The notes under the pieces are model-generated. The model saw nothing but the letters and a program-made list of their open reading frames with translations, was not told the DNA's origin and made no database searches. Of a stretch of 64,000 bases of DNA, positions 37,978 to 50,698 are shown piece by piece. The DNA is from Lutraria lutraria (Eukaryota > Mollusca > Bivalvia > Venerida > Mactridae): NCBI GenBank assembly GCA_964023205.1, contig OZ026835.1, forward strand, positions 39,157,083-39,221,082, written 5' to 3'. The position numbers and the translations under genes are program-made. Position 1 is the first letter of the stretch. The number at the start of each line of letters is the position of its first letter.

Positions 37978-38247
37978 AAAAATACGTCCGTTTTTTTTCA
38001 CTCGTAATGTTGACCCCCAACTATATTTCAACAACGTTATTCATGATGTCCGAACTTTACTTTATTGCAAGTTTGTGAAAAATAATGCGCGATGACTTAT
38101 TTTTACATTTTATAATTGCTTGTCAACATCTCCACAATATCAACATACGATTCAATAGTCGATTGAATCTACATCCGTTTACCAAAAGTACACTGAAATA
38201 TAGTTGGGGGTCAAAATTACGGGTGAAAAAAAAACGGACGTATTTTT
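37978..38247. repeat. Inverted-repeat element, about 53-bp arms (copy 1)
   Basis: The left arm, AAAAATACGTCCG followed by a T-run, CACTCGTAAT and GACCCCCAACTATATTTCA, is mirrored at 38,194-38,247 as TGAAATATAGTTGGGGGTC..ATTACGGGTG, an A-run and CGGACGTATTTTT. There are only a few mismatches. The loop is about 160 bp without coding sequence. The arrangement is that of a MITE or foldback fragment; no clear target duplication is seen. The same element lies at 52,456-52,725 in copy 2. Confidence 0.8.
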
Positions 38248-39384
38248 ACGAACATCATCGATCAGATATCTTTGAATGTTAAATAATAGATCTGATGAAG
38301 TGGAACGTAAATTGTTTTATTCATGAAAGGCATTGGTAACACGACATGCCATCTATATAGGTCGTCAAGTTCATAAAGTATGTTTGAAATACAGCCAACA
38401 TATACTGTACACAAACTTAAGGCAATCCTTGTGAAAGACAAAACATGACTTTTATTCACAGGTGGACCGTTTACGGAAGAGGCTACTTACACAGGTTAGG
38501 CTGTATCTGTATGTTTTCATGTAAAATCGATGAGACGACTTGATATTTTTTAATGTTTACCGATATAGTGTTGCTTTAAAGTGAAATTATACATGTGGAT
38601 CATAATCGTTGATGTTTTTCATTCGAAAGGCTTCGTCTGTCTGCATTGTTCTCTGTGAGCAGTTCGTAGCAAACAACACAGCACGAAGAAATCAAACACT
38701 CGTGTCATCGAGCACCGTACGTATTAATGTAGAGCAAGATACAAGTTGCGATTCGGCAATGCAGAATTTAATTGATCTAAGGATCAACAAATCAATAATC
38801 AGTTTATCACTATTCTTTCCCTTCATCTTTAGAAGAGAGATAACTCGCCCATCTACAAAATCGATTCACACATATCAGCTCATGGTCTTTATTATGTATA
38901 TATACACCGTTAGCATTTTCTACAACAACAGACTAAATAACGTTTGCAATTAGATATCAAAGGGCATTATAATATAATATATAACATAATTTCTTGTTAG
39001 CGCGAGCATTGTCATACAAGGAAATAAAACACTACTGGTATAAACCGATTCTCGCTATTAAGTAAATATCGAACAACATAGAATGCATATCACCAAGACA
39101 AGACAATAACTAATTGTCAATACATCCAACATCAGTAATACCATTCGTTTGTCCTTTTTGGCACCATGTTATGGTTTACAATAATAATTGACAAGTTCTG
39201 TTGTATGCAGTACATCATTAAGTTTGACGAATTATGAAGCCGCCAGACGGCTCATCCTATTACACCATATAATTGTAAACATTTCAACATGAAAAGTGGA
39301 ATCAGAAAAAAACACCCGCGCAAACCCTCATACAAATGTAATTCATGTATCGGACTAAATGAATATACAGTGTACTAATTATTA

Positions 39385-39535
39385 AGGTAAAAATCGACCA
39401 ACCTAAGGGAAAATTTAAGTCGATGAGCATCATGAATAGCTACTAAGGAATTTCCTCACATCTAAGGGAAAACATAGAAATCTAAGGAAAGTCCTCAAAT
39501 TTAAGGAATATTTTCCCCTTAGGAGCTTCCTAAAT
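39385..39535. repeat. CTAAGG-rich short interspersed repeat (copy 1)
   Basis: CCTAAGG, CTAAGGAA and CCTTAGGAGC motifs recur in both orientations over about 150 bp, ending at CCTAAATACGGCCCATG. This is a partly palindromic, MITE-like layout. Its counterpart is at 53,863-54,013. It lies just downstream of the last exon of gene 2. Confidence 0.5.
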
Positions 39536-39635
39536 ACGGCCCATGTTTTCAGAAAAACACATTTTAACTGCAGATACACATTCATAAGTTTACAAACATT
39601 TACTTCAAATAGTAAGTAGAAACAAGTTCGATTCT

Positions 39636-42600
39636 CTACATGCTTGTCAAATCAAACACTCTTGGTCGTTGTCTGGTTTGACAAAGCTCCCTGCATTCCT
39701 GAATTAACGCATACATGCATATGACTGAACCAAGTGCTGAAAGTCCTATGCCGGTGTAGACTGGAATGTCATACGTACCAAGTGTGTCTCTAACATAACC
39801 TAAAATATATAAAAAAATAAATACATTCATTGTATCAAACATCTTTTGTTTAATGATAGGTAGCGCGACAATCCAGTATTACAATGTACTGCAAAAATAA
39901 GATTGGTAAATGCGTTAAGTTAAATGTCAACATAAGATGCCTTTTGACATTTCTGTTCAAATTCATACATGCTAATTAAAGAATACAAGTTATCTGCACT
40001 CATAATAAAACTCGGCTTCAGGGTTTGACAATCAAAAGCACCTTGGAGAAATGATTGAATCATTTTGAAAAAACAACATTAATGAGCCCTACTGGTTTCC
40101 GCATTCGGTATACCGCAGAATGATTGAGCGAGAGCTTACACATTTTCCTTAACGATACATATATGAAAAAATTGTCCAGAATTGTCCAAACAGCTAACAG
40201 TAGATATTAAGTTCTGAGAACGAGCTAGTTTATAGTGGACTTTTAAGTTTACATACCCAGAGTTGTGTAGTTTGCGGTGTGTTAATAAACGACATTTAAC
40301 CAAAAAGTGACAAGTATTAATATTATTACCAGACATTGCAGCATGTCCCTTAACGCCTTGTGTTTTCATCTTGTTGACATATTGATTCATATTACTAGTT
40401 ACTATTTAAAGATATCTTTGTACCACAATCACATAACACAGAGTCAGATTGTAACATCTAAGCTTCCAAAAGCCTTACTTGAAACCCGTCAGATATATGT
40501 CTGGTCCCTATGCATGCCATCAAGTGAGCTATTCTATCCATTTATGACCAATATTTCGCAGATCGATTATTAACTTCAAATAGTGTCCATTTAATATCAA
40601 ACGTACTACATGTACTTAATTTGCAATTAAAATCTGATGAGATTGAAGGCTTATAAATAAGAAACACTTCGTCATGTTATGCTGAAAATTCGTTCGATTT
40701 AATATTGAAATCAATTTATTAATGACCTACAGTAGTTGAAACCTTGCATGGACACTAAAGCTAATAATATTTGTGTAAACACAGATAAAATATACTTACC
40801 AATAACTGGTCCAGTTATTGCATTAAGTATACCAACCGTTGTAAAGCATAGACCCATAGCTGCCGAAATATTATTTAAACCAACAAGGCTTGAAGTGACC
40901 ACACCATACAATGTAAGTATAATGCCAAACGGTGTTCCAATCAAACCATAGAAACATAACACGACCCATCTCGATGTTGAAAAAAAAAGTCCAGCAGTGA
41001 AACCTGTTACCATAACCGTTGACAACAAAGGACACGTAAGTACTGGTACACGTTCTATAAGCATAACAATGCCTGGTATTATTCGACCAACAGTGTTACA
41101 AATACCAAACAGAATTAATCCAAGAGTGACATCACCTTCACTTAAGAATCTGTCTCTGAATAAATCAGCTATAAACACAAGCATGGTATTCAATGATATC
41201 ATTGTCATTGATATACCGATCCAAAAACAGACAAAACTTTGGTTTTTCCATATCATTCTTAAACTCTTCAGGAGTGTATTTGTTACTTCTTGATCTCGAA
41301 CACTATTTCTTCGTCGTTTATGTAAAGTAATCTGCTTTGTATGCTGAGTATTGCATAAAACTGGAAATTTACGAATGTAGTATATGTCATTGAATGTTTG
41401 TGATTCATTTAATGTAGTCTCTACTTTTAATCTATTTTCAGTTCCAGTAACTTTGACCTTACATTCGGACTCATATTGTTCCATTGGGCTACGTATTTCT
41501 ATGTTGGCTTGAATGTGTATTGCTTCTTTCCAGAGTAAACAACAGGGTATGCCGTTCAAAAGAACACCACCAATTATAAGCAACGCACCTTTAAATCCAT
41601 AGTGGGAACTAAAATGAATATTATTCTAAAACGATCATTTTTTAAAAATATAGTCAAATAGTATTACTCGTGCAAGAATTTCGCACATAAGATGATAAAT
41701 GAAGCTAAAAAGTATATTGAATATTTTAAATATCGAAATGATTGAGATCAACCGTGATCAAGATTTATTGTTGAATCAGTTACTTAGTTTCACCAAGTGC
41801 AATATAGACACAGCATTGAATCAGCAATTATAAATGTATGCAAAACAGATGAGTATTATTATTGAATTGCCTGAAAATGATGTTGGATCGGACAAACCTG
41901 AACTTTTTAGCGACCGCTTACGAATGGAAAAGTCAGATGTTGATGGTCAATATTAGATAGGCTCTAACGATTAAAGCAATGTAGCGCCGTGTGTACAGAG
42001 CTTACATAGTAAATAATTTTAATGTAAGCTTTTTACGTTGACGATGTCGCCGTATAGAGCGTGCATCGTATAGAATTAATCGTCAGCTCTACACGTTAAT
42101 ACGCTCTTCTCTGACGTATAGAGCTCATCTGTTGAAGTGTTAAATGGCCAATTATAGCTTATTATATTATATTCAAGTAAGTTTGTAATTTAAGGTTTGA
42201 TGAACATTGTATCTGAAATATTTCACGACGAAGCATTCAAGTGTGGAAAGGGCTGTTACTTTTTCAACAATAATTTCATGATCTGTATTCATTTGCGCCT
42301 AAAACGTACTTGGATGCACACAGTTTTTGATAAATAGCATGAGAAAATACTACGCCAGAAGCACGTAGTTTCATATTGTTGTTACGGACAACAACAAAAT
42401 GTTGACATAATATTATGCATTATATTTGCTTTATATTGATAAAGGGTAACAACTCTGATAAACTAGGTGGATTGGCACTATTGTGGCATCATGTGTTGCA
42501 TCTCTTCGTAGCGATCATAAAGTTTTGGTAAAAAATGCATCAAAACTTAGACAACCATAAGCATTTACGTTGTTCTAGAAATAAACAACTCTGACAAACA

Positions 42601-43984
42601 TGATGGAATAACAAATTTTAGTCATTCGACATGTAAGCTCTATACGTCAGTCAAATTACCTTAAAAAGTAGATATACATGCTTCCATAAGTCCTATATAC
42701 GTTGTCAGTTATCGCCTAGTAGACAAATTAAAGCTAAATTTAATTACAAAGTAAAGGTAGCATTTTATCAATCAGGGGTAAATTTACCTCATATAAGGTA
42801 GGATGTAAGCAAATAGCATACTACCAAATGGTACACTAGTTCCATGTATGGACATCATGAAAAGCCTTCGTCTACCTTTGAAGTACTGTCCAATGGCTAT
42901 TGTCGAACAAATTAATGTGTTGGCGACCCCAAAACCTAAAATATTGACGAGTTCTAAAAACATTTACGTTTGAAATACAATTGTCCAAAATACAGTCAAA
43001 GCTGTGTTAGTGGCGACATGAGAATAAAGGTTCCATTAAAAAAAACAGTCATTGATTACTTAGAACAAAATTAGCTAATACTAAAGCCATCTACCGGTAA
43101 AGGTAATATTTTGTCTTTCCAAATGGTGGTCTTAGTTCACAAGTTTGACTGTGGCTATTATTTCATACTTGTATAACGCGAGTAAATGCATGTGTTAAAT
43201 ATAATTGTTTACGAGTAAATATTACGTTTAGTTGTAAAGTTCTGAAATAGTCCAATGAGTAAAACCTCTGAACAATAAACTATCTGTAAAAATATGAAAA
43301 GTTGAGTACGTTACCTTTATGTAAATGGAACATCTTAGAACTGAGTGTGTTTAAATAATTACCGTATACTACTCCCAAAGTCAAGGCCATGTGCGTGACT
43401 TTTGTCGTGAAGTATGTTGACATTACACCAACGCTGGCAAAAGTTGCGAAAATGATACTACTTTTCACTAGTCCAGCCTTAGGGATTAGTAAACCAGCTA
43501 CAAATGCTGAAATGTTACAATGCAAATGTTTAACCTTTTACACGCGGAAAATGGCCTTTGATAGAGACACCCGAATAGTGACCTTGGTGAGACATTTTCA
43601 CTTTAACCAATACATCTCATATACTTAAATAAGCTTGATAGGTTTATGCATTACCTTTCTGATTTTGTCATCAATAAATATGATTAAATGCATTGGTTCA
43701 ATACAATGGATGCTTGTTATTGTTTGTTTAACTTGTTTATATTCAAAATGTTCAGTCCAAACGTTTACTGGTCTACGAATAAGTATAAAACGTTAGATAC
43801 CTGAACCTGGCGATACACCGTTAGTTGTAGATTGAATCACCGAAGTTTCGGCTCTGGTCGCGTTGAAGGCCTCCCTGACTTCAATAAATAGTGTCCCTAT
43901 ACTGTAGAGGAATCCAACATAGAGAAATGTTGAAAGATAGGCGCTGATGAACACAAACCATTTATGCATACTTGACGTTACCAT
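39636..43984 (-). CDS. SLC16-like monocarboxylate transporter, gene 2 (intact, 482 aa)
   Basis: Five coding exons are 43,801-43,984, 43,363-43,506, 42,788-42,935, 40,800-41,608 and 39,636-39,799. All introns are GT-AG, the phases are compatible, and the joined frame is open for 482 residues. The start is the MVTSSMHKW methionine, because it is shared by all copies; an upstream in-frame ATG at 44,011 also exists. Helix 1 is about residues 9-30. YFKGRRRLF..S.HGTSVPFG (127-147) matches the family's YF..RR.LA..A.AGS.G region. Helix 6 is at 162-185, a charged cytosolic loop at about 186-283, helix 7 from 284, helix 8 with GICNTVGR (Arg334), and helices 9-12 to residue 462. The usual DGGWGW motif of helix 1 is absent. 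Expected role is plasma-membrane transport of monocarboxylates or related solutes; the substrate is unknown. Confidence 0.88.
41993..42655. repeat. Intron-3 repeat with CGTATAGAGC subterminal motifs (copy 1)
   Basis: The motif CGTATAGAGC or its complement recurs near 42,051, 42,066 (partial), 42,113 and 42,640, with looser versions at 41,994 and 42,086. The outermost GTACAGAGCTTACAT and ATGTAAGCTCTATAC are inverted with one mismatch. Motif clusters near both ends of a roughly 660-bp segment without coding frames suggest a non-autonomous DNA transposon. Boundaries are uncertain. It lies in intron 3 of gene 2 and is copied in gene 4 (56,470-58,275, interrupted). Confidence 0.45.
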
Positions 43985-45239
43985 TGCTGTTAAATTGTTA
44001 ATGTATACCATTAAAAGAAGCTTATATCTTACGACTATGGATCGGATATATTGAGTAAAGGACTCATTTACAATACTTGAATACTAGTCTTTATAATAAT
44101 TATAAATATAATTATAAAAAGTGTATACTTTATGTGTTGGATTGAGTCGTGCATCAGAACGTATATGCCCATTATGCAACTACATCAATGATGAAATTCG
44201 TCTTATTTAAGATGTCACTAATACTATGATCTATGAAAATACCTTATTACTAAGTTATTAGAAACTATTTTTAGAAAAGATCAAACAGCCCAACATAAAG
44301 TGAATTAGTCTCGTCAACGGATATTAAAAATTTTGGGAAACGAAACAATATATATCTTTATTTCTTAACTATGTTTTCTCCCAACATATTTCTATAACAA
44401 TAGTTACGCCTTATCTACCTTTTTCTATTATATAGTTTCTTTGTTTGGCAATAACCAAATGCTTTTTTATATCATAAAGTGCTCAAATTAAGAAAATCAA
44501 TCGTCAATCTTATTTCTGAACAAATATAACAAGAAAATATACATTTTAACGAACAACACCACATGTCCAATTACTGTTTTAAGGACTTCTATCATTTTCG
44601 TAAGTATAAAGCGAAAACTGGTGTTGTAAACAGGCATATACAACAATTTTTGAGTATGCAACGACTGAATATACCAGCCTTTTTAACGTGTTTAAAGACA
44701 GTGATTAAAATAGAAATTGAAACTGGGGACGATAAAATAATCTTCGTAACGAGTTATTTTCTAATCAGAGAAATGAGTCTTATGTCTATTCAGCATAGCC
44801 ATTAGAACATTCTAAAGGTAAGCTCCACGAGTGCCTTAACGAAATATTGCTTTTACCTTTCTGATATAGGGATAGAATTAGTCTGATTGGCTATGAATAT
44901 AATCGGTTTTTCCCTTCGTAACACCATGAATATATTGGCCATAAATAATGCTTGATATAACAGTACTGATAAGTCATTTGAGTGAAACATAGAATTTAAC
45001 CTATGTGGACATTGATCTAGTATTTTCACTATGATCAATTCGAAATATAAACCTTCAGTTGTTCACACTTTCCAAACATGATTCAAACATTGTGAATGGC
45101 TGGCATATGTTTATATGTTCAAGATGCACAGTCGAAATTTAAATAAACTATACACAGCGGATACCCACTTAATGTAACGCTGAAATATTAGTTTACACGG
45201 TAAATGTATTAACAGAACATTCCCAGAGTGACAGACAAG

Positions 45240-45500
45240 ATAGCCTACAGAAGAATGGGGAATAGTGTGCATTACCACAGGCATCCCGAGTTGTCAGCCA
45301 GCAGAGTCAAAATAGCTGGACTCCAACTGATGGGAAGCGAAATCGAGATCATCCTGTTTTAAGGATAGTCAACATGCTAAAACTGACGCTGGAGCTAAAC
45401 GTCTCAAGGAGTTAGGAAGATGCATCAGCGAGAGGATCGATTGGAGGTGCCGACAGCGTGTCAGTCTGTGGACGACCTAAGAGAATTAGTATAAACATGC
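45240..45500 (+). pseudogene. Possible LINE ORF2 C-terminal remnant
   Basis: Plus-strand reading gives DGKRNRDHPVLRIVNMLKL..ELNVS, a stop and EDASARG. The pattern KR.R..P...W...ELG.S..DA..A.DR..W, common at the very end of some LINE-encoded proteins, is only loosely matched. The counterpart in copy 2 (61,075-61,320) lacks about 20 bp. The assignment is weak. Confidence 0.3.
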
Positions 45501-47418
45501 TTATTCACTGTACTTCATGTTGCTATCTACTCAGATTGATTAGCCAAAAGCCTATCATCTTGAAATCAACTGAAATGATCTAGTAAATATCATAACGTCA
45601 TATAGCATATCGTCGTTATTAATCAGAGTTTGCATTAATATTCTGGAAAAAATATAATTGCAATTTCAAAGGTCACACCAGGGATGTTCTGTTTGTTTCA
45701 AATTCATTCATGTTTCACTTCGTCAGGGTCTGGCTCCCGCAAACCCAGCCATTATAAAACATGCGCCCCAACTGACAGAACGAAGCAACGGGACAGTGCT
45801 AATCGCGAATTATATGAACTGTGTCATGAAAAAATGATCATGTACATGTTCTTAAATCAACAACATTTATGATCTAACTAAAATTGCTTATATGCTCAAC
45901 TCGTTTTGTCACCCAAGCTGGAGCAATATTACAAAAAAGGTTCAAGTCAGGTTACATTTACTACCTTACCTTATAATAGCACTCGATCTGTGTTTCAAAT
46001 TATGGAAAATGATGCATAAACATATAAATATCCCAGCATCACTAAAAATAATCTATAAATATATAAACTATATCGTAATAAATTAAATGTACTCTAATTC
46101 ACATAAATACTTCTGTTGCTAGAGACGCAGAACGTTAAACGGGCACTAAATATTAAATCAATGTTTGTTTCAAGTTTTAAAGTGCGAAAACTTCATATTC
46201 CTGAACACGTACAAAACGGTTTTTGTTATATATAAAGTATGTTAAATATAAGGGTCATTTGTTATGTGATAAAGTCTCGTATGCAAACGCACATTTCATA
46301 TCGGATATGGCGATGTCATGGACTTTTAAATTCAACTTCAAACATATTTTTCATTAAAACATACATGATTTATAGCAACAATTAAATATTCCAAATACAC
46401 TAGTACTAGAATGGTAGGTTACGTCGTTAAGTATTTTGCTTTTCCTAAACTATTATTAAACGAGATTCTGAGTAGTATGAGATAACATCATCACGGATTC
46501 AAACATGGGACGTATAGCACAGTACGTTTTAGCACTTTGTTTTCCATGTACAAGGATACATAAATATATACATAACACCTTCAGAAAGTTAATAAATGAT
46601 TTAGCACCAGTGAACATAATGTACATGTATGCATTAAGAATGGTGTCACAGTTAAGAAATTAATCGTATCCATCCATTATCAACCCATCCATCGACATAG
46701 TCATTAGTGTTATTGACCCCGTAATGAATTTGAGCATGTCATTACTTGACTTTCCTAAAATACAGTTTCGCGTTTTTTAAACTCTTCACACATTCCTGAA
46801 CAAAAAGCACAAACCAACATGACGTGTTTGGTGTTTCTCGATCATTATGGTTGAGTACAAGTTGTACGACTTTGATATCATGACAATCTGAGTAAGTTTA
46901 AAAGATTCAACATAACTTTAAATGTACATCAAATGAGTGTTGTTCTAAAGCAAACAGATTGTCAATTGATATTTATTGTTGAATATTACTACGCCGTAAG
47001 CATTTTATACACAACGGACTAAACAGCGTTTGCAATTATCCATCCGAATGCATTTAAACGTATGTATTTTGTTGTTTGTGCAAGGAAAAGCCCATTCCAC
47101 CCGTATAAACTGGGAAATGTCAATAAGAAGATGGAACAATTCTTCTCCAAGATATGACACTAATCAATTGTCAATACATCAAATTTCATTTATTTATAAC
47201 AAAACATGCTTGCACCATACTATATGGTATACAATAACAATTAACAAGCTTCGTTGTAAACACTACACCATGAACTTCGACAAAAACTGAAGCAGTACAA
47301 CGGCTGATCAAACGTCACCATATGAGTGTATAAAGTATATATCTCGTGTGGTAAATGTTTATTATTAAAATTTCAAAATTAAAAGTGGAATCAGAAAAAG
47401 AAAAAAGAAAAACGCGTG

Positions 47419-47445
47419 CACACACACACACACACACACACACAC
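47419..47445. repeat. CA microsatellite (copy 1)
   Basis: A 27-nt (CA)n run; the duplicate at 63,255-63,289 is 35 nt, so the two copies differ by four repeat units. Confidence 0.97.
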
Positions 47446-47629
47446 GTAAATTATGTAACGGATGTAATTCATGTTAGCGAAGATACATTGTAATGACTGT
47501 TCTATTTGATCACTTATGTAGACACACCTTGTCTTCAGACAAAACACGTGTTTTAACTTTTATAGCCAAAAAACAGATCAAGCCAGAAAACATTTACATG
47601 AGATAATAAGTAGAAACACGTTTAATTCA

Positions 47630-50600
47630 CTACATGCTTGTCAAATCAAACACTTTTGATCTTCGACTAGTTTTACACTGTTCCCGACATTCCTGAATTA
47701 ACGCGATCATAATTATGACGGTACCAAATACTGACAACACTATACCGGTGTAGATTGGAACGTCATATGAGCCCAGAGTGTCTCTAACGTAGCCTGCAAT
47801 AATGGTGAACACTTTAAGAATATCAGAGATTTATGATGATCGTGTTGTTGAATAAAACACTAATTAATAACGATAATCATGTATTCGTCTGAAATAAAAC
47901 TGAGATAGTTTTAAAGTACATGTTTACATGGCTTTACATCACTTTTGATAACATTAACACAATAACAAAGAAAGTCTATTTTAGTATCTCATTTAGAAAA
48001 TTGAAATATGTCTGTAAGTTTCATGTTACACAAGACAGATATAAAATGCAACATTCCGTCTGACTCTAGACTGTTTATACATTTCAGACATGATATTACT
48101 TGAGCCAATACATCATGTTCACGAAAAGTAACTGCACAGATATAAAACCCCATAAACTTTCATTAACTGGGTTTAATAAAAAAATGGATAGTCATACTCA
48201 TTTTTAAAATTGGTGCAGTGTTATCAGATGTCCAACTTTGAAGGACTAACAGTTCGTGAACGAATTTTAATCGGACGGAAAATGCAAAACAAAAAATGTA
48301 TGTAGTTACATGCCTGTCCCGGGGAATACAGAAAGAAACATTTACCACTAGCTGGTCCAGTTGCTGCATTAAATATACCAATCGTTGTAAAGAGTAGAGC
48401 CATAGCAGTCGATAGTTTCTTTAAACCAACAAGCCTCGCAGTGACCACACTATGCATAGTAATTATCATTCCGAACGGTGTCCCAATCAAACCATAGAAG
48501 AATAACACGACCCATCTCGATGTTGAAAGTGAAAGTCCAGTTGTGAAACCCGTTACCATAACCATTGACAACAAAGGACACGTAAGTACTGGTACACGTT
48601 GTATAAGCATAACAATGCCTGGTATTATTCGACCAACAGTATTACAAATACCAAACAGAATTAATCCAACAGTGACATCACTTTCATTTAAGAGTTTGTC
48701 TCTGAATATATCAGTTATGAACAAGAGCATGATGGTGATTGATATACTTGCCATACCTGTAGCAAACCAAAAGCAGATGAAACGTCGGTTTTTCAAAATC
48801 ATTCTTAGTCTCGTTATCAGTGAATTTGTCCCTTCTTGGTTTCCCATGCTTCTTGTTCGGTTTATAGTTACTAGCTTAGTATGCTGCTGATTGTATAAAA
48901 CAGGAAATTTCCTTATGTAGAATATGTCATCAAATCTTTGTGATACGTTTGTTATCGTCTCTACTTTTATCGTATATTCAGTTTCAGTGACATTGACCTT
49001 ACATTCGGCCTGATATTGCTCCATCGGACCAGTAACTTCTAAGTTGGCTGTATTGTTTATTGGTTTCTTCCAGAGTAAGCAACAGGGTATGCCGTTCAAA
49101 AAAACGCCACCACTTATAAGCAACGCACCTTTATATCCGTAAAAGGAACTGAAACAAATATGTTTCTAAGACCATTTACTTCGAACACAATAAGTAATGT
49201 TCTCTGAATGGTATTAGTCATGGCTGAATTTCGCACATTATTTGTTACTGAATAAAGCAACATAAACTAAAAAAATATTTTTAATCATCAAAACTAGTGA
49301 TTCGGAAGCTGAATGGTTTAGTAAATGACTTGGTTCCCATGATTACCAATTAGACACTTGATGAATTAGCAATACATTTACACTTTGATATTGATTTGTT
49401 TAAAAAAGGCGTCAAGCCTTGGGATGGGGCTAGATGGGGCCTGATTTTAAATCGTATATTGTCAAAATAAGAGAGGCTCGCACCCGCAGCGCTAGGATGA
49501 AAATCGATTAATCTGTCGCAACAATTTCCTTAGAAATCTACAATATCGCCTAGTAGACATATTGAAGGTACGTTAAATTACAAATAATTGTAGCATTTCA
49601 TAATCAAGGGTAAATTTACCTAATATACGGAAGGATATAAGCAAATAGCATACCGCCGAACGGAGCACTTGTTCCATGTACGGACAACATGAAAAGCCTC
49701 CTTCTACCTGTGAAATACTGACCGATGGCTATTGTCGAACAAATAAGTGTGTTGTAGATCCCCAAACCTGAAACGACGATGCGTTTTAAAAGTGTTTGCG
49801 TTGGAAATACCATTATTCGAAAGAGTAATTTTTACTTATTTTTATATCACGAGTAAGATTCAATGCATATTGTTAGTTACGTAGTAATACTTATGTTTCA
49901 AATTGGTTGTAAGATTCTGAAACGTTCTATTGAGTAAAAGCTCTGAACTGTAGAATATTTGTAAACTATGTTACGTTTGCATATATGAAACATAGTAGTG
50001 CACACTTTTGTATAGATACTTACCGTATACTACTCCCAAAGTCAAGGTTATGTGCCAGACATTTGTGGTGAAATATGTTGACAGTACACCGACACTGGCG
50101 AAGATTGCGAAAATGATACTACTTTTTACTAGTCCAGCCTTGGGGATTAGTAAACCAGCTACAAATGCTGAAATGTTACATATCAAACTCTTTAGCACAT
50201 TCAAAATGGAAAAGAACCGCAGTTTGTGACTTTGGCGAGCGAAGAAATGAAACTAACAACATTACAATACAAGTAAATACATCAAAAGTTGGAAGGTTAT
50301 GTGCGTCACTTTTCTTATGGTTGGATTTTGCATGTACGTAATTATGTGAGCAACATCATTTAGTGATTCATTTGCACATTGTATGACTTTGTTCACCAAT
50401 AAATGTTTTTAAATGCATTGATTTGATAAAAGGATTACTTGTTATTGGTTGTCGAACTTCTATATATTCTAAATGTTCATTACGAACGTTTAATAGCACA
50501 TGTGCAACAAATTAGATACCTGAACCTGGCGCCACACCGTAAGTCGTAGATTGAATCACAGAAGTTTCGGCTCGTATTGAAGTCTTCCCTTATTTCAATA

Positions 50601-50698
50601 AATATGCTACCCATACTGTAGATGAATCCAACATACAGAAATGTTGAAATATAGGCGGTGATGAACACAAGCCATTTATGCATTTTTGACGTTACCAT
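47630..50698 (-). pseudogene. SLC16-like transporter gene 3, chimeric, frameshift in exon 1
   Basis: Exons are 50,520-50,698, 50,024-50,167, 49,620-49,767, 48,346-49,148 and 47,630-47,793, with GT-AG borders. Exons 1-3 are nearly identical to gene 1 (A type). Exons 4-5 are B type and differ at many residues from genes 2 and 4. A 5-nt deletion near 50,572 (GGCTCGTATT, where gene 1 has GGCTCTGGTCGTATT) shifts the frame after about residue 42. Without it the product would be 480 residues with the same 12-helix layout and a C-terminus ending RRSKVFDLTSM. Intron 3 is only 471 bp and contains the duplication junction at 49,424/49,425. The deletion could be a true null allele or an assembly error. 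Confidence 0.83.

Larger units (their letters stand above)
36162..39635. other. Spacer between genes 1 and 2
   Basis: Upstream flank of gene 1 and downstream flank of gene 2. Frames of 99 codons (37,122-37,421) and 114 codons (38,609-38,953) are present, but the B-type spacers do not keep them open, so I regard them as chance. It holds an inverted-repeat element (37,978-38,247) and a CTAAGG-rich repeat (39,385-39,535). No promoter element could be assigned with confidence upstream of gene 1. Confidence 0.6.
43985..47629. other. Spacer between genes 2 and 3
   Basis: B-type spacer, alignable with the A-type spacer 36,162-39,635 in patches (for example 45,684 with 37,122), showing the old gene-plus-spacer duplication. 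It holds a possible LINE tail (45,240-45,500) and a CA microsatellite (47,419-47,445). Short frames of 60-86 codons are unrecognised. No promoter could be defined upstream of gene 2. Confidence 0.55.
34883..49424. repeat. Recent 14,542-bp segmental duplication, copy 1
   Basis: Alignment with the sequence from 49,425 begins exactly at TGGGGCTAGATGGGGCC (34,883 and 49,425), so the two copies are directly adjacent. It contains gene 1 exons 1-3, the whole of gene 2, and exons 4-5 of gene 3. Copy 1 lacks the foldback element and an extra 280 bp found in copy 2. It retains 59 bp (about 37,827-37,885) that copy 2 lacks. Confidence 0.93.

Noticed and set aside
38609..38953. 114-codon plus-strand frame, repeated at 53,087-53,431
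   Set aside because: Low-complexity composition, no motif, and the older homologous flank at 34,540-34,700 does not keep the frame.
40997..41293. 98-codon plus-strand frame opposite exon 4 of gene 2 (also 48,543-48,890 and 55,474-55,770)
   Set aside because: It is the antisense shadow of the conserved transporter exon; its persistence in all copies follows from the coding constraint on the other strand.
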